Origin: Megachile rotundata
Lineage: Eukaryota; Arthropoda; Insecta; Hymenoptera; Megachilidae
Length of the DNA: 64,000 nucleotides
Direction of reading: 5' to 3'
NCBI RefSeq assembly: GCF_050947335.1
Contig: NC_134993.1
Coordinates: forward strand, 14,694,001 to 14,758,000
Below are positions 33,053 through 46,328 of this stretch, piece by piece. A model generated the notes under the pieces. That model was not told the origin of the DNA. It saw only the letters and a program-made list of their open reading frames with translations, and searched no databases. The translations under genes were made by a program, and so were the position numbers. Positions within the stretch are counted from its first letter, which is position 1. Every line of letters starts with the position of its first letter.

Positions 33053-34615
33053 TATTTACACAAATTGAGTAATTAAAGTAGGTTCGTGACTCTAACGAAA
33101 TATTGAAAATAACCATCAGTTAACTCGTGTAAATGAACACTTGAAGAAAGAAATACGAGATACGGTGGAACAATGGTAGCAAGTACAAAAGGCTAACTAC
33201 TCGAACAAGTAGAAATTAAGAGGGTCTCGATTTGAAGCGTTATCGCTTACGAAATCTTTCTCCAGGTAAATTGGGTTACAGTTGTGTTTGCATGCTCGTA
33301 ACCGCGCTCTGCACAATATTTCAAGGCTTAATTGGTGTCACGCCAAGTAGACCTTCCTTCAATCCTTTTCTTTTCTACGCGTGTTTTCGAATGTCGATTG
33401 AAATTTTACCCCTCATGATTTTCTCAGCGAGGGCGATTATTGTAAGACAGAAGAATGACATTGACAGAATGCTGGGAGATTTTCTATGTGGCGATTGGAG
33501 GAAGAATTGAAATTGAATCGTGGTGAAAATGTTAGTCACACTCGTCGCATTTGAATAGTTACATGCGAACGAAGGGTAGGGTGAAACTCTCGTAAGGCAA
33601 GGGGTTAAATACTGAAATTGTCACTCTTTATTGAAACCGGCACTGGAAATCCTTCTCTAATTTATTCCAGAATATCAATACAATTATACAATTTGTTCCA
33701 GAATATCCGGAGATTCAAAGCTAATTGCCATCTCTGTAGATGTGTTCTTTTCCTAACGAAGTCCTGTTTACTTCGTTAAAATTCTCGCTGAGAATTAATT
33801 TCAGCCTCTTCGAAGGCTTCCTGAACACGCGTTCTTTGGAACAATAGACCTTCCTTCATTTCCTCGCCTCTCATTACGAGAAGTAAGAATTCCATTGTGA
33901 TCTCGAAAAATATTCTCACCCCTTTCGAATATTTTCTCCTTGGCTCGCCCCGGGCCAGCCCGCGGGCTAATAAGCGCGGCTTTGGGACGTTGAATCGGCT
34001 CGTTTCCTTCGCTATGTAGAAGGTGCCTCTCCTTTCTCCTCTCGTAACACTTTCCAACCCTCGACCTCGTGGCCGAGGATCGATCCCTGTGACGTGGTGC
34101 GTGAGCACCCCTTCGTGGGAAAAACGGTGGGGGCTGAACACTTTAATAACTAATAGCTTCCTACAGTGTGTTTCAAATGCACGATAATTCGCGAAATGTG
34201 GACTCGCGTTCATTCAATTCGATTCACCGGCTTGAATCGCGTGATATTCGGTTCAATTCGAGAGTTTGATTAGTGGAAACGCGGTGGACGAATATATTGA
34301 CCTTCTACCATGAAACGGTGAGTAGCAACGTTAGAAACCGCGGTAACCCATTTGCATCCGTAAGAGTGCTTTCGCCGCGATTCGGCGTCTGCCAGCGAAT
34401 CCGCTTCAACCCCTATGATTTCGCGGTGATTTATGACCGAGCCAAGCGGGTGCGACGTCCGTGAAATTGTTGGACGGCTCTCGAAACAGCTCGGGAATCC
34501 TCGGAAACGCTTGTCGGGCTTCTTTTTTTTCGGGGATCATTTTTACACTGATCGCCTCAACAGGGGTGCTTTTTGCCTCTATTTCTTACTTGCGAAATTT
34601 ATCTGTTACTCAGGT
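33053..34615. other. Non-coding DNA
   Basis: Unique. The 145-codon minus frame 33776-34213 has no recognisable domain. Confidence 0.5.
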
Positions 34616-34619
34616 AACT

Positions 34620-35880
34620 GCAGATTTATAGATTTATAGATTTACAAATAATTTTCATGCAGTGTCTTCGATGGTCTATCAGAAGGGTTGCTTTCGACTA
34701 AAGTTATCTTAACTTGATCGTTAAACAACCCTGTTAATTTACAGATTTGTTTTGCCACTTAAAATAAGAAATTTAGTGCATTGTTTTCGATAGCCAGTCA
34801 GAGGGTTGCTTTCTCCTTCTGAAGTCGAGTTAATTTTCCATTGACCATCAAGTAATAGCAACCCTATTAATTTACAGATGTCTTGCCACTTAAAATAAGA
34901 AATTTAGTGCATTGTTTTCGATAGCCAGTCAGAGGGTTGCTTTCTGCTTCTGAAGTCGAGTTACTTTTCCATTGACCATCAAGTAATAACTCTGTTAATT
35001 TACAGATGTGTCTTGCCACTTAAAATAAGAAATTTAGTGCATTGTTTTCGATAGCCAGTCAGAGGGTTGCTTTCTGCTTCTGAAGTCGAGTTAATTTTCC
35101 ATTGGCCATCAAGTAATAACTCTGTTAATTTACAGATCTGTCTTGCCACATAAAATAAAAGAACCTTCATGCAAAATTTCGATGGCCTATCAGAAGGGTT
35201 GCTTTCGACTAAAGTTATCCTTACTTGATCGTTAAACAACCCTGTTAATTTACAGATTTGTTTTGCCACTTAAAATAAGAAATTTAGTGCATTGTTTTCG
35301 ATAGCCAGTCAGAGGGTTGCTTTCTGCTTCTGAAGTCGAGTTAATTTTCCATTGACCATCAAGTAATAGCAACCCTATTAATTTACAGATGTCTTGCCAC
35401 ATAAAATAAGAGATTTAGTGCATTGTTTTCGATAGCCAGTCAGAGGGTTGCTTTCTCCTTCTGAAGTCGAGTTACTTTTCTATCGACCATCAAGTAATAA
35501 CTCTGTTAATTTACAGATCTGTCTTGCCACATAAAATAAAAGAACCTTCATGCACAATTTCGATAGCCAATCAGAGGGTTGCTTTCTTTTTCTGAGGTTG
35601 AATTACCCTTCTATTGACCATCAAGTAATAACAACCCTGTTAATTTACAGATCTTGTCCCATAAAATAAGAACTTCCTTGCGTTTTCTTTTGATTGAACT
35701 TACCCTAACTTGACCATCAAGTAACACACCCTCATAATTAATTTACAGATTCTGTCGTATGAAACAAGAACTTTCATACGCTGTTTCCGTCCAGAGGGTT
35801 GCTTTCTCTTGATTGAATTTACCTTTATTGACCATCACGTAATAACAATCCCTATAATCAACCCCTTGCCCTGATACGCT
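34620..35880. repeat. About 130-bp tandem repeat, 9 copies, with acceptor-like ends
   Basis: TTTAGTGCATTGTTTTCGAT, AGCCAGTCAGAGGGTTGCTT and TGACCATCAAGTAATA recur at about 130-bp spacing. Every copy includes TTAATTTACAG, which looks like a 3' splice site. The right end is more diverged and ends near 35860. Confidence 0.93.
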
Positions 35881-37785
35881 CGTTGCCATTTGATCACGTG
35901 GCCATTTAGCTTTATGAACATTTTAACAATATACTAATGGTTAGCTTTGTGACGCAACTGTATTAAAGGGGTTGATTTACAAATCCGTCTTGAAAATTCC
36001 TATTTCAACCACATTCACCCTTATATTATCATTTCCCTCATTTCTATCATATTGCTAAGTTTTCTGCTTCAGAATTTCATTCGTGCACGTTTCCCTTTTA
36101 TTTGTCCACCGAGAAACAAAAGCGCATTCGAAAGAGTGCGGAGGAAAAACGTTAGTAGCATGAAAAATAGGCGAAGGAACAATAGTTTGCTCGCTAACTG
36201 GACGTATCAGTGGGTATTCACGTGCGGGACACGAGCAGTTGACGATATTGCAGCAAACCATCACGAAGTAACGAATGACCGGGCACGTTTCTATGGAAGC
36301 AACGAACTTTCCGCGCTTCTGCAAATCGTTTCTGTTTCGACTTTTATCGTGGTTTCCTTGGATCGGAAATTAACCTAAATATTTTATTCACAATCTCTTA
36401 ACCCACATCTGGAGAGCTAGACGTTTGAACTAAATGTGTCAATCCGCCGGGCAGTGAAAGGTCAATAGAAGGCGTTCAGAAAAATAACCAATATTTTTAT
36501 TTCTTCCGTGTTACGTTACCTCTCGTGTGAATAAACTTCCCTCGATTAAGGGTTGTTTTTGCGCTCGACCTTTGCTCGTTCCACCGGAAACTTATCACTT
36601 CGCTGCTCCTCGCAAAGTTGACGCGCGACGAATATCGGCGCAATCGAGTGAATATCGGTGTTCGAATTCTCCCTTAAATCGCGACGAATTTAGAGAACGG
36701 ACAGACAGTGAAAAAACTGCTATCTTCAACCTTAACCCAAATTCGCCGTGCATTTCGAAACGTCAGCGTTGCGTTCGAAAGCATCCTCGCAGAAGAGATC
36801 CATCTAAAGCGGCCAGCTTGAAAATCTGGAACGAGAAAATGCGGCGGTTTAAAAGCTTATTTATAAAAAAAAACAGATCGAGAAGAGGGCAACAAAAACT
36901 GAAAGAGAGCGTAAAATTAACCCTATCTGGCATCAGCGTTCGCGCAACAGGCTGTACCACGATCTCGTATAAAGATGCATCCGTACAAAATGCGCGGAAC
37001 AGGAGAAATTACTGGGTTCCTTTTTCAGAAAATGTTCCTTGTAATTCACTGTAATATCGGGCCATTTCCTTCGATACGTATCGCCGTTCAATTTACCGAA
37101 TCGTAACTTAACGTCGTTCTCCCTCGTCATTTATTTGTTCCTTCGAAAGAAATCTGACCGGCCTCGTCGAGCAACATTTCTTAGTTTCGCGTCTTTCCAA
37201 TCGATAGAATAAGTCACCAGGGACACACGGCGGTTAGGTAAACGTTAACTGGACGTTTCGAACACTGTCCCATTGATCCAGGTACACGCTAACACGCCCC
37301 TATAATACGCGAACCAGTCACGCTAACCGGCACCGGAAATTGGATTCGATCGTCGACTGAGCAGCTATTCGATAGCTTTTATTTTCTCCTTCGTTTCCGA
37401 AGCTTAAACTCCGCGACGCCCGATTTCTATCTTCGACGCGATTAATTTATTCGGCGCTTTAAGTTGGCGCATTGCACGCGTCCACGCGCTCATTCTCGTA
37501 CCTGCAACACGTTGCGTGCTGTTTCCCGCATATGCAACGCTGCTGGCCCACGCAATGCGGCTGCATAATTCCGTAGTCACGTCAGCACGAATTGTGCGCG
37601 TGGACAGGTGAAAAAATCGTGTAAATTGAGGCGAAGTGAAAAACGGGAAAAAGGCCAAGGAAACGAGGCAAATTGTTGCAGAATTTTTTAAACGGTCTTT
37701 CTTTGCTGTTGCGAGGTGCTTTGTGAGGGTGCTGGGTACATAAATTATATACTCGTACTAATTCTTTATTCGCTATTTTTGTCAT
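35881..37785. other. Non-coding DNA
   Basis: Unique sequence. A 175-codon open frame (36527-37054) is present but is not supported as a gene; see rejected items. Confidence 0.5.
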
Positions 37786-38811
37786 ATGTGACTCGTGACG
37801 CAGTCATGACGCACTCATGACACACTAGAGATGAAGTTGTGACGCACTCATGACACACTGAGGGTGAAGTCGCGACGCACTCATGACACACTAAGGTTGA
37901 TGTCGTGACGCGCTTCTGACGCACCTATGACGCACCCATAATACATCTATGACGCACTAGAGATGAAGTCATGACGCACTCGTGACATACTAAGGATGAA
38001 GTCGTGACGCACTCATGACACACCAAGGTTGATGTGACGCACTTATGACGCACTCTTCATGGATATCTGACGCACCTGTGACGCACTAATGATACATCTA
38101 TGACGCACTAGAGATGAAGTCATGACACACTAAGGATAAAGTGGTGACGCACCCATGACACACTAAGGTGACGCACTCTACACGCATCTCTGACATACCT
38201 ATGACGCACTAGAAACAAAGTCATGACGCACTCATGACACACTAAGGATGAAGTCATGACGCACTCATGACACACTAAGGATAAAGTTATGACGCACTCA
38301 TGACGCACTAGAGATGAAGTGACGCACTCATGACACACTAAGGACGAAGTCGTGACGCACTCATGACGCACTCGAGATACAGTCATGACGCAATCATGAC
38401 GCACTCGAGATACAGTCGTGACGCACTCAATATACAGTCGTGACGCACCCGTGGCATATTCATGACGCATTCGTGACGCACTCTCGACGCATTCATAATG
38501 CATTCATGACATATTCACGACGCACTCATGACGCATTCTTCATGCATCTGTTGCACCTATGACGCACCCATGATACATCCATGACGCACTAGATATGAAG
38601 TTATGACGCACTAGACATGAAGTCATGACGCACTCATGACACACTAAGGGTGAAGTCGTGACGCACTCATGACGCACTCTTCATGCATCTCTGACACACC
38701 TATGACGCACCCATGGTACACCCACAACGTACTAGAGATAAAGTTCTGACGCACTCTTGACGCATCTCTGATGCACTTATGATGCAGTCGTGACGCACTC
38801 ATGACGCATTT
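37786..38811 (-). repeat. GTGCGTCA minisatellite array D (minus orientation)
   Basis: On + it reads TGACGCACTCATGACACACT and AAGGATGAAGTCG with interspersed GCATCTCTGACGCACC. Its distal end, read on minus, is GCGTCACGAGTCA, the same as the end of array F. Confidence 0.96.
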
Positions 38812-39000
38812 CTGTCTCTTTTAATTTTGACCATAAGATAATTATACAGAGATCTGTTGTATAAGGAATACATTATGTCAATGGTGGTAGTAATCTTCCT
38901 ATTAGTGAAATTTTTGTATTCCTTCGCCTGTATCAGGTTTGTTAGACAAAGAAAATGGTTCTTCTCTTTTCTTCTTCTCCAACGACAAAGCAACGCAAAA
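38812..39000 (-). repeat. Leader type 2 of array D
   Basis: Segment with TTTTAATTTTGACCATAAGA, AATTATACAGAGATCT and GTATAAGGAATACATTATGT, shared with the segment next to array E at 40942. Beyond about 75 bp the two copies diverge but still share AAATTTTTGTATTC and CTTCTTCTC. It differs from the leader of arrays A, C and F. Confidence 0.8.
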
Positions 39001-40144
39001 ATTGGAGTACTTAGGCTACCAGTGGGAGTTACAGACTACCTAACTGAGCGGTCAAACTCGATTCCGTGGAAATAAATCCGTAAACGGCGTTCAGAAAAGG
39101 AAGAGCGAGACGTCTCGTCCAATATTTACAAACGGCAGCTTTATTCTCGGAGCGGAGGCTTACGAGACACCTGAGCCACACGTTCTCCGCGTTACATAGG
39201 TTGTTGTCGGTGCAGCTGAGTGCACTGAGGTCAGGCATGCCCATTTCCGTGGGGTTGGTGAAATATTGCTACTGCAGTCGCCGCAGCGTGTGTGTTGCTT
39301 CGACGAAGGGCCGTTCTATTACCGATACCGTGGAAAACTCGCCTACCATAACACGAAGATGCTGTCGGTCGAAATGCTTTCCACGTTTTATGATGCTCTT
39401 TACTCGGCTTTACTGCCCTCGACTAACCCTCCTGTTTTCTCGCCGCCACGACACCTTCCTTACGGTTCTTGTTTCTTTAACTTCTTAACCCCTCTTCTAC
39501 AATTCCTCTTTCGTCTACAATTCAAGGCTTCAGCGATTGTAAACTTTTCTAAATTACGTTTAAATCATTTCCGAATTAATTACCTTGTACTTTTAATCGA
39601 CGAAAGTAGCTACGACTTACGATTGCGTTACAGTAGGTTTTAGAATATCATTGAAAGGACGAATATTCAGGAACTGGGAAGTTCGAATTCATTCATTAAG
39701 CCTCGTTAATAAACCCGTGATCGATTACGTATTTATCGCAGCATTGAACGAAGGAGAAGTATATTTAGAGAAGGGTAGTCGCGTTCGATAGAGTCACCAT
39801 GCCGACAGGGGCTAATCGTTAATTGATGCGCGAAAAGTTACCGGTTTGATTCTCGTCGAAGGCAGTCGCTCGTTTCGTAATAGCGATTTCGTGGCGTGCC
39901 ACGTAATCCTGTAAGATAATTTGCACCTACCGCCCTTTCAAACGTTTTAATTTACAATGCTTCGCTACTGGGTTGCATTCTCTATTTATTTCAGGTAATC
40001 GATCGAATCGGTACGAATTCAATTACCTCGAATTCCTCAAATTCAAATTTGTTCGTCTAACAACGTTCATCTTACAACCTTATTCATTTACAACGTAGAT
40101 ACAGCTGATTACGTTGAATCATGATTTTCTTGCCGTATCAGATA
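39001..40144. other. Non-coding DNA with a possible exon relic
   Basis: Between the two type-2 arrays. Minus 39164-39268 reads like a short coding segment; see findings. No gene is called. Confidence 0.4.
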
Positions 40145-40941
40145 GCACTATCATGACGCACTCATGACACACTAGAGATAAAGTCATGACACACTCTTCA
40201 TGCATCTCTGACACACCTATGACGCATCCATGATACATCCATGACGTACTAGAGATGAAGTTATGACGCACTCATGACACACTAAGGATGAAGTCGTGAC
40301 GCACTCATGACACACTAAGGTTAAAGTCGTGACGCACTCATGACGCATTCTTCATGCATCTGACGCACCTATGACGTACCCATGATACATCCATGACGCA
40401 CCAGAGATGAAGTTATGACGCACTAGAGATGAAGTCGTGACGCACTGATGATGCACTAAGATTCAAGTCGTGACGCACTCATGACGCACTGTTCACCCAT
40501 ATCTGACACACCTATGACGCACCTATGATACATCCATGACGCACTAGAGATGAAGTCATGACGCATTCATGACACACTAAGGTTGAAGTCGCGACGCACT
40601 CACGACGCACTCTTCATGCATCTCTGACACACCTATGACGCACTAGAGATGAATTCGTGACGCACTCATGACACAATCTTGACGCACTCGAGATTGTAGT
40701 CGTGACGCACTCATGGAGCACTCTTCATGCATCTCTGACGCAACCATGACGCACCCATGATGCACCTATGACGCCCTAGAGATGAAGTCGTGACGTACTC
40801 ATGACTCATTCTTCATGCATCTCTGACGCACCTCTGACGCACCCATGGTACACCCAGAACGTACTAGAGATAAAGTTGTGACGCACTCTTGACGCATCTC
40901 TGATGCACCCATGATGCACTCATGACGCACTCGTGTCGAAT
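40145..40941 (-). repeat. GTGCGTCA minisatellite array E (minus orientation)
   Basis: Same units as array D (GACACACTAAGGATGAAGTC, GCATCTCTGACACACC). D and E together with their leaders look like a duplicated block separated by about 1.1 kb of unique DNA. Confidence 0.96.
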
Positions 40942-41095
40942 TTCTGGCTCCTTTAATTTTGATCATAAGGTAATTATACAGAGATCTATTGTATAAGGAA
41001 TACATTATGTCAATGATAAAATTTTTGTATTCTTTTGGTTCTTATGGTTCGTTTCCACTCTTATCTTCTTCTCTAACGACCTACAGCGAAGAAAT
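40942..41095 (-). repeat. Leader type 2 of array E
   Basis: Matches 38812-39000 over TTTAATTTTGATCATAAG, TAATTATACAGAGATCT and GTATAAGGAATACATTATGT, then weaker similarity to about 41090. Confidence 0.8.
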
Positions 41096-42955
41096 TCCAT
41101 TGCCACAAAATTAAAAGTAATTCTCTGTCAATTATACGAGTACGAGTAAATGTTATGCCAGTTGTATCTTCTACAATTTTTACACAAACTTCGAACTGAG
41201 GCATATTACAAATTCGAGCAGCAATTAGCAGCAAGAGTACGCGCATAAAAATTTTGCAAGAGGAATCCGTTAGGTCTTAGCCTCGTATTCGTGAAATTTC
41301 TACAGGCCGTGCAAACGCTCTCCCAAAGGATCGCAGCAACGAAAACCGACAATAATCGAATACCGAATCGTCGACCGCAACATTGCTCGACTTCCGGGCC
41401 GTAAGTTCACACCATCTGCACCTGTGTGCCAGCCACAGTCCCGAATAGCCAGGAAACCGAGCAATTTCCCAAATACGCGTACGTTCGATTATTCGAGCGA
41501 AGCAACGATCAAATCTGGCTCATCCAAGAGTCTGACCCAACCTTGACACTGAACGGGTGGTTGGGTCGCGTTGGAGGTTGCCCCTGGTTCCTAGGAGAGA
41601 GAAGGAGAAACGAGGGTAAAATGTGATTTTTAACGCGTAAAAAAAATAGAAACGTATTTCGTCATTGGCCTTTAGCGTTAAAGGGAGAAAGTGGATGGGG
41701 TAAAGTGTGTTAGAGAAGGGTGGGTGGAAGAGAAGGTCGAGGGTAGAAGAGAAAGAGATAAAGTTACAGTTGAGTGGGTGGCGGAGAAGGGATGCTATGT
41801 GTCCCGTAGTGCGAGGGTGGGGCGATCAATACTGCAGGAACACCCCCTGAAGCCAGCTTCATTCAGCAGTTCTCTTTCCACCGATTCTCCGACCGCTCTA
41901 ACGCCGTTACTATACTTCGCTATAGCGTCAAGGGGTAACCACCACGATTGTTTCGAGATAATCGCTCTTTTCGATTTAATCGCGTTAAAAGGCTGTTTCA
42001 CGAAACCGTGGTAATTCGCAACCCTCGCTGTCTCAACACCGATCCAAAATACTTTCCCGATTTTCACCGAAACTCGCCTGCAAGAATGTAGCAGAAATTC
42101 TGGAGGTTTTTCGTAAGATCGAGCGGACAACGGAAGATGTTTGAAGTCGAGGTCGCGGATCGATCGCGGTGTCGCGTATGAATTAAACAGCGTCGATCGA
42201 TGCTCAACGAAGCACCGCGTCAGGTTTGCATAGTATGCATTTACCGCGAACCGGATGACTCCGAAATTTCTTCCGGCGGTAACAGGAGGCTTCCTAACGC
42301 TATTAGAACCTCACCGCTTGGTAATGCCGTGGTTGTTCTAGAAAATCGAATCGCAGTCCCCTTCGGATTAATATTCCGACTCTGATTTCGCTGATCCCGA
42401 CTATTTACCCGACACAGCGAAATTCCTCAGTTTTCTGCTTATATGGCGCTGTTTCAGGAATTTCACAGTGCAAGGTGTCAATTTCGTCGAAAACGAAACC
42501 TTTGTTAAGCAAAGCTCGCTTCATTAAAATTCGGCTCTTACGTTGCGGTTCTATTCTTAGTTCATCTTTGTCTAGCCTCTTACGTACAATCATAACTATA
42601 ATACCATTATGTAAAGCGGGGCATTATGCGAAAAGGTTCGGTTTAGCCGAGACGTTTGAACGATACACAGAGGGTGAATATCAAAGTTCCCAGAGGACAC
42701 CGACTAATTTACGAGATTCTAGATCGACGTCTTCCTATCTTCGAATTTAGGTCGTGGCCCATTCTCTTTCACCGAACCGATTTAATTATTAGCCTTCCTT
42801 CGCGCGACGCTAATTGTATTTTCATAATCTCGAAACTTGCCTCGTTTCACGAGCGACGACTTCCTACACTCTTCACAATATTCCTTCTAAAAGAAACCAC
42901 CATTTTATTTCTGAGTACATCGATTTACCTATGCGCTTTATTTTTGCCCTTCGAT
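41096..42955. other. Non-coding DNA
   Basis: Unique. Several open frames near 41.7-42.1 kb and 42.4-43.0 kb lack domains and splice support. Confidence 0.5.
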
Positions 42956-42959
42956 CAAA

Positions 42960-43565
42960 TGCGTTTGTTAAATGAACTTGCTCAACATTTTTTTGAAACG
43001 AACTTGTTTAACATTTTTGTTAAATGAACTTGTTTAACATTTTGTTAAAATGAATTTATTTAACATTTTTTTTTACATGAACTTATTTAACATTTTTTTA
43101 AAATGAACTTGTTTAATATTTTTTTAAAATGAACTTATTTAACATTTTTTTAAAATGAACTTGTTTAATATTTTTTTAAAATGAACTTATTTAACATTTT
43201 TTTAAAATGAACTTATTTAACATTTTTTTTAAATGAACTTATTTAACATTTTTTTTAAATAAACTTATTTAATATTTTTTTAAAATGAACTTATTTAACA
43301 TTTTTTAAAAATAAACTTATTTAAGTTATAATTTTTTTACATGAACTTATTTAAAATTTTTTTAAAATGAACTTATTTAACATTTTTTTTAAATAAACTT
43401 ATTTAACTTATAATTTTTTTTAAATGAACTTATTTAACATTTTTTTTAAATAAACTTATTGAACCATTTTTTAAAATAAACTTATTTAACTTATAATTTT
43501 TTTTAAATGAACTTATTTAACATTTTTTTTAAATGAACTTGTTCAACATTTTTTTTTAAATAAAT
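42960..43565. repeat. 26-28 bp AT-rich repeat (AATGAACTTATTTAACATTT)
   Basis: About 22 copies with length variation in the poly-T run. Confidence 0.93.
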
Positions 43566-44125
43566 CATTGTTTGATCATCATAAAAAGACTCTCGTACAA
43601 AAATACAATTAAATTGTAACATCTGCACAGTTCCATCTATATCAGAATAATTGTCCTCTCACAACGATCCATGTTTAAAAAAATATTATCAAATGTTGTC
43701 TCGAGTTTCGATCGAGATCGATATTATCTTGATGATCGACCGTGAGGCTTATCGATCGTCGTAAACGGACAAGCGGAGCGAAATAATGAAATTCATCGCG
43801 AGGGAAACTCCCTTATCTCGACCGGCTGTCCCCGATAACATCTTCACGCGATGCCCGAGAACGAGGCGATTTTCCGTGCCGTGGCGATGTCATAATCCCG
43901 CCAGGAAACCGGCTATTATCGCCGGAAGAAATTTGAAAGTTGCCTGTTACTTCGCGTCGTTTCACGCCTCGTGCAAACCCGCTCGTAGCTCAACGATTTT
44001 ATACGCCGTTCGCTTAGAACACTCGCATTCGCGCAAATGTTTCACTGCAAGATTGGAATATCACGTTGTGTGGATGTGCAAAAGTTTACGTGTAGGTTAG
44101 AACGTGTGTATCGTTAATTTTGCAG
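43566..44125. other. Unique DNA upstream of dysc coding exon 1
   Basis: Ends in the acceptor GTTAATTTTGCAG, so it is intron of dysc at least at its right end. An upstream dysc exon was not found with confidence. Confidence 0.5.
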
Positions 44126-44473
44126 GTCTGACAAAACGGATCCCAGAGGCATGGCCAGCAGCACGGAGGATTACGGGTCGGAATTGCAGGAGTTGCAGTG
44201 GGGTGGCGGTAGCGGGTCGCACTTCCTGCGCAGCGGCTCACACTTCCTGAGAAGCGGCACCGGTGGTTGTTACGAAGCCGAGGATTTAGAACCAACCAGC
44301 AGGCATCATGGCGGTCAACACAGGGGTTATTACAGTCCTCCGGGCACGAGTTACACGATCGTCGAGAGACCACCGAGCGCCCCTCATCATCACTCGTCTC
44401 ATACCACCCCTTACAGGCACCGGGGACACACCACCGGGGGTTCTGGTGCCATTTCACCGGAACAAGTGCTTAG
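44126..44473 (+). CDS. dysc: dysc/whirlin scaffold, coding exon 1
   Basis: Acceptor TTTTGCAG at 44125; donor CTTAG then GTTTGC at 44474, phase 2. ATG at 44151 gives 107 residues (MASSTEDYGSELQELQW, then Gly/Ser/His/Tyr-rich sequence). The frame is open back to the acceptor (SDKTDPRG before the Met), so translation could start in an earlier exon. A small internal duplication (GSHFLRS twice) is visible. The exon ends PEQVLR and joins LFGNG of exon 2. Whirlin/dyschronic proteins are multi-PDZ scaffolds; the Drosophila gene acts in circadian output and at active zones with the Slowpoke channel (family knowledge). Confidence 0.82.
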
Positions 44474-45035
44474 GTTTGCTTCCCTTTTCTTAAAGAAAGA
44501 CTTCTTAATATCACGTCAAACATGATTAACATCACTGTTAAGAAATACATTCGAGCTACTATAAAGTGCACCCTTAACGAATAACTTTTTAGTCGAAAAG
44601 TTACTTCTCTGCTATTAACCTCTTAACACTAAAACAACCAAAGTAATATATAACTAGTTTGTATGTTTCACATATTCATTTTAACCCTCAGCCCATGATT
44701 TCTTTAGAACTTGCTTCAACCACAGCTAATTATTTCTGCATTGTTAAGACAAATAAGGAAAATTGAAATGTTAGATACATTTTAAATTTGAAGAGCCTCG
44801 TGCAATTTATAATTGGTCCAAACTCAATCGTGCTGTGAATGTAAATCTGATTTGTTGTATTTAAAGTGGTCACGAGTGTCACACGATATCGTAGGAAGGG
44901 GTTGATTGCCAGTATTGTCAGTTATATCATGTTCATATATAATACTACAGATTTGATTAGCAAATTCTATCTGCCTGTATTGTCAGTCTCATCATGTTCA
45001 TGTGTGATGCTATGCATTTGATTAACAAGTAAATA
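44474..45035. other. dysc intron 1, unique part
   Basis: AT-rich, nothing recognised. Confidence 0.6.
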
Positions 45036-45039
45036 AAGG

Positions 45040-46312
45040 GTTAAATTGGATTCACCTATGAAGTTCAATCATGAAATTCATCTATGAAATTCAACCATGA
45101 AGTTCACCTATGAAATTCAACCATGAAGTCCATCTATGAAATTCAACTATGAAATTCACCTATGAAATTCAACCATGAAATTCATCTATGAAATTCACCT
45201 ATGAAATTCAACCATGAAATTCAACCATGAAGTTCATCTATGAAATTCAACTATGAAATTCAACCATGAAATTCAACCATGAAATTCACCTATGAAATTC
45301 ACCTATGAAATTCAACCATGAAGTTCATCTATGAAATTCAACCATGAAGTTCACCTATGAAATTCAACCATGAAGTTCATCTATGAAATTCAACCATGAA
45401 GTTCACCTATGAAATTCACCTATGAAATTCAACCATGAAGTTCATCTATGAAATTCAACTATGAAATTCACCTATGAAATTCACCTATGAAATTCAACCA
45501 TGAAGTTCACCTATGAAATTCAACCATGAAATTCACCTATGAAATTCAACCTTGAAATTCACCTATGAAATTCACCTATGAAATTCACCTATGAAATTCA
45601 CCTATGAAATTCAACCATGAAGTTCACCTATGAAATTCAACCATGAAATTCAACCATGAAGTTCATCTATGAAATTCACCTATGAAATTCAACCATGAAA
45701 TTCAACCATGAAATTCACCTATGAAATTCACCTATGAAATTCAACCATGAAGTTCATCTATGAAATTCAACCATGAAGTTCACCTATGAAATTCAACCAT
45801 GAAGTTCATCTATGAAATTCAACCATGAAGTTCACCTATGAAATTCACCTATGAAATTCAACCATGAAGTTCATCTATGAAATTCAACTATGAAATTCAC
45901 CTATGAAATTCACCTATGAAATTCAACCATGAAGTTCACCTATGAAATTCAACCATGAAATTCACCTATGAAATTCAACCTTGAAATTCACCTATGAAAT
46001 TCACCTATGAAATTCACCTGTGAAATTCACCTATGAAATTCAACCATGAAGTTCACCTATGAAATTCAACCATGAAGTTCACCTATGAAATTCACCTATG
46101 AAATTCACCTATGAAATTCACCTATGAAATTCACCTATGAAATTCAACCATGAAATTCACCTATGAAATTCAACCATGAAATTCACCTATGAAATTCACC
46201 TATGAAATTCACCTATGAAATTCAACCATGAAATTCAACCATGAAGTTCACCTATGAAATTCAACCATGAAATTCACCTATGAAATTCAACCACGAAAAT
46301 CCCCTAACGAGT
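45040..46312 (+). repeat. 13-bp minisatellite (ATGAAATTCACCT) beside dysc exon 2
   Basis: About 97 copies of a 13-bp unit in two main forms (ATTCACCT and ATTCAACC) and a GTTC variant. A block of about 500 bp is duplicated (45230-45600 resembles 45690-46020). It stops only about 16 bp before the start of exon 2. Confidence 0.97.
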
Positions 46313-46328
46313 CCTTTATTTGACGCAG

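Noticed and set aside
36527..37054. 175-codon + strand open frame
   Set aside because: No recognisable domain, no ATG at the frame start (the frame begins at a non-ATG codon), uneven composition and no splice partner; long frames arise by chance in CG-containing unique DNA.
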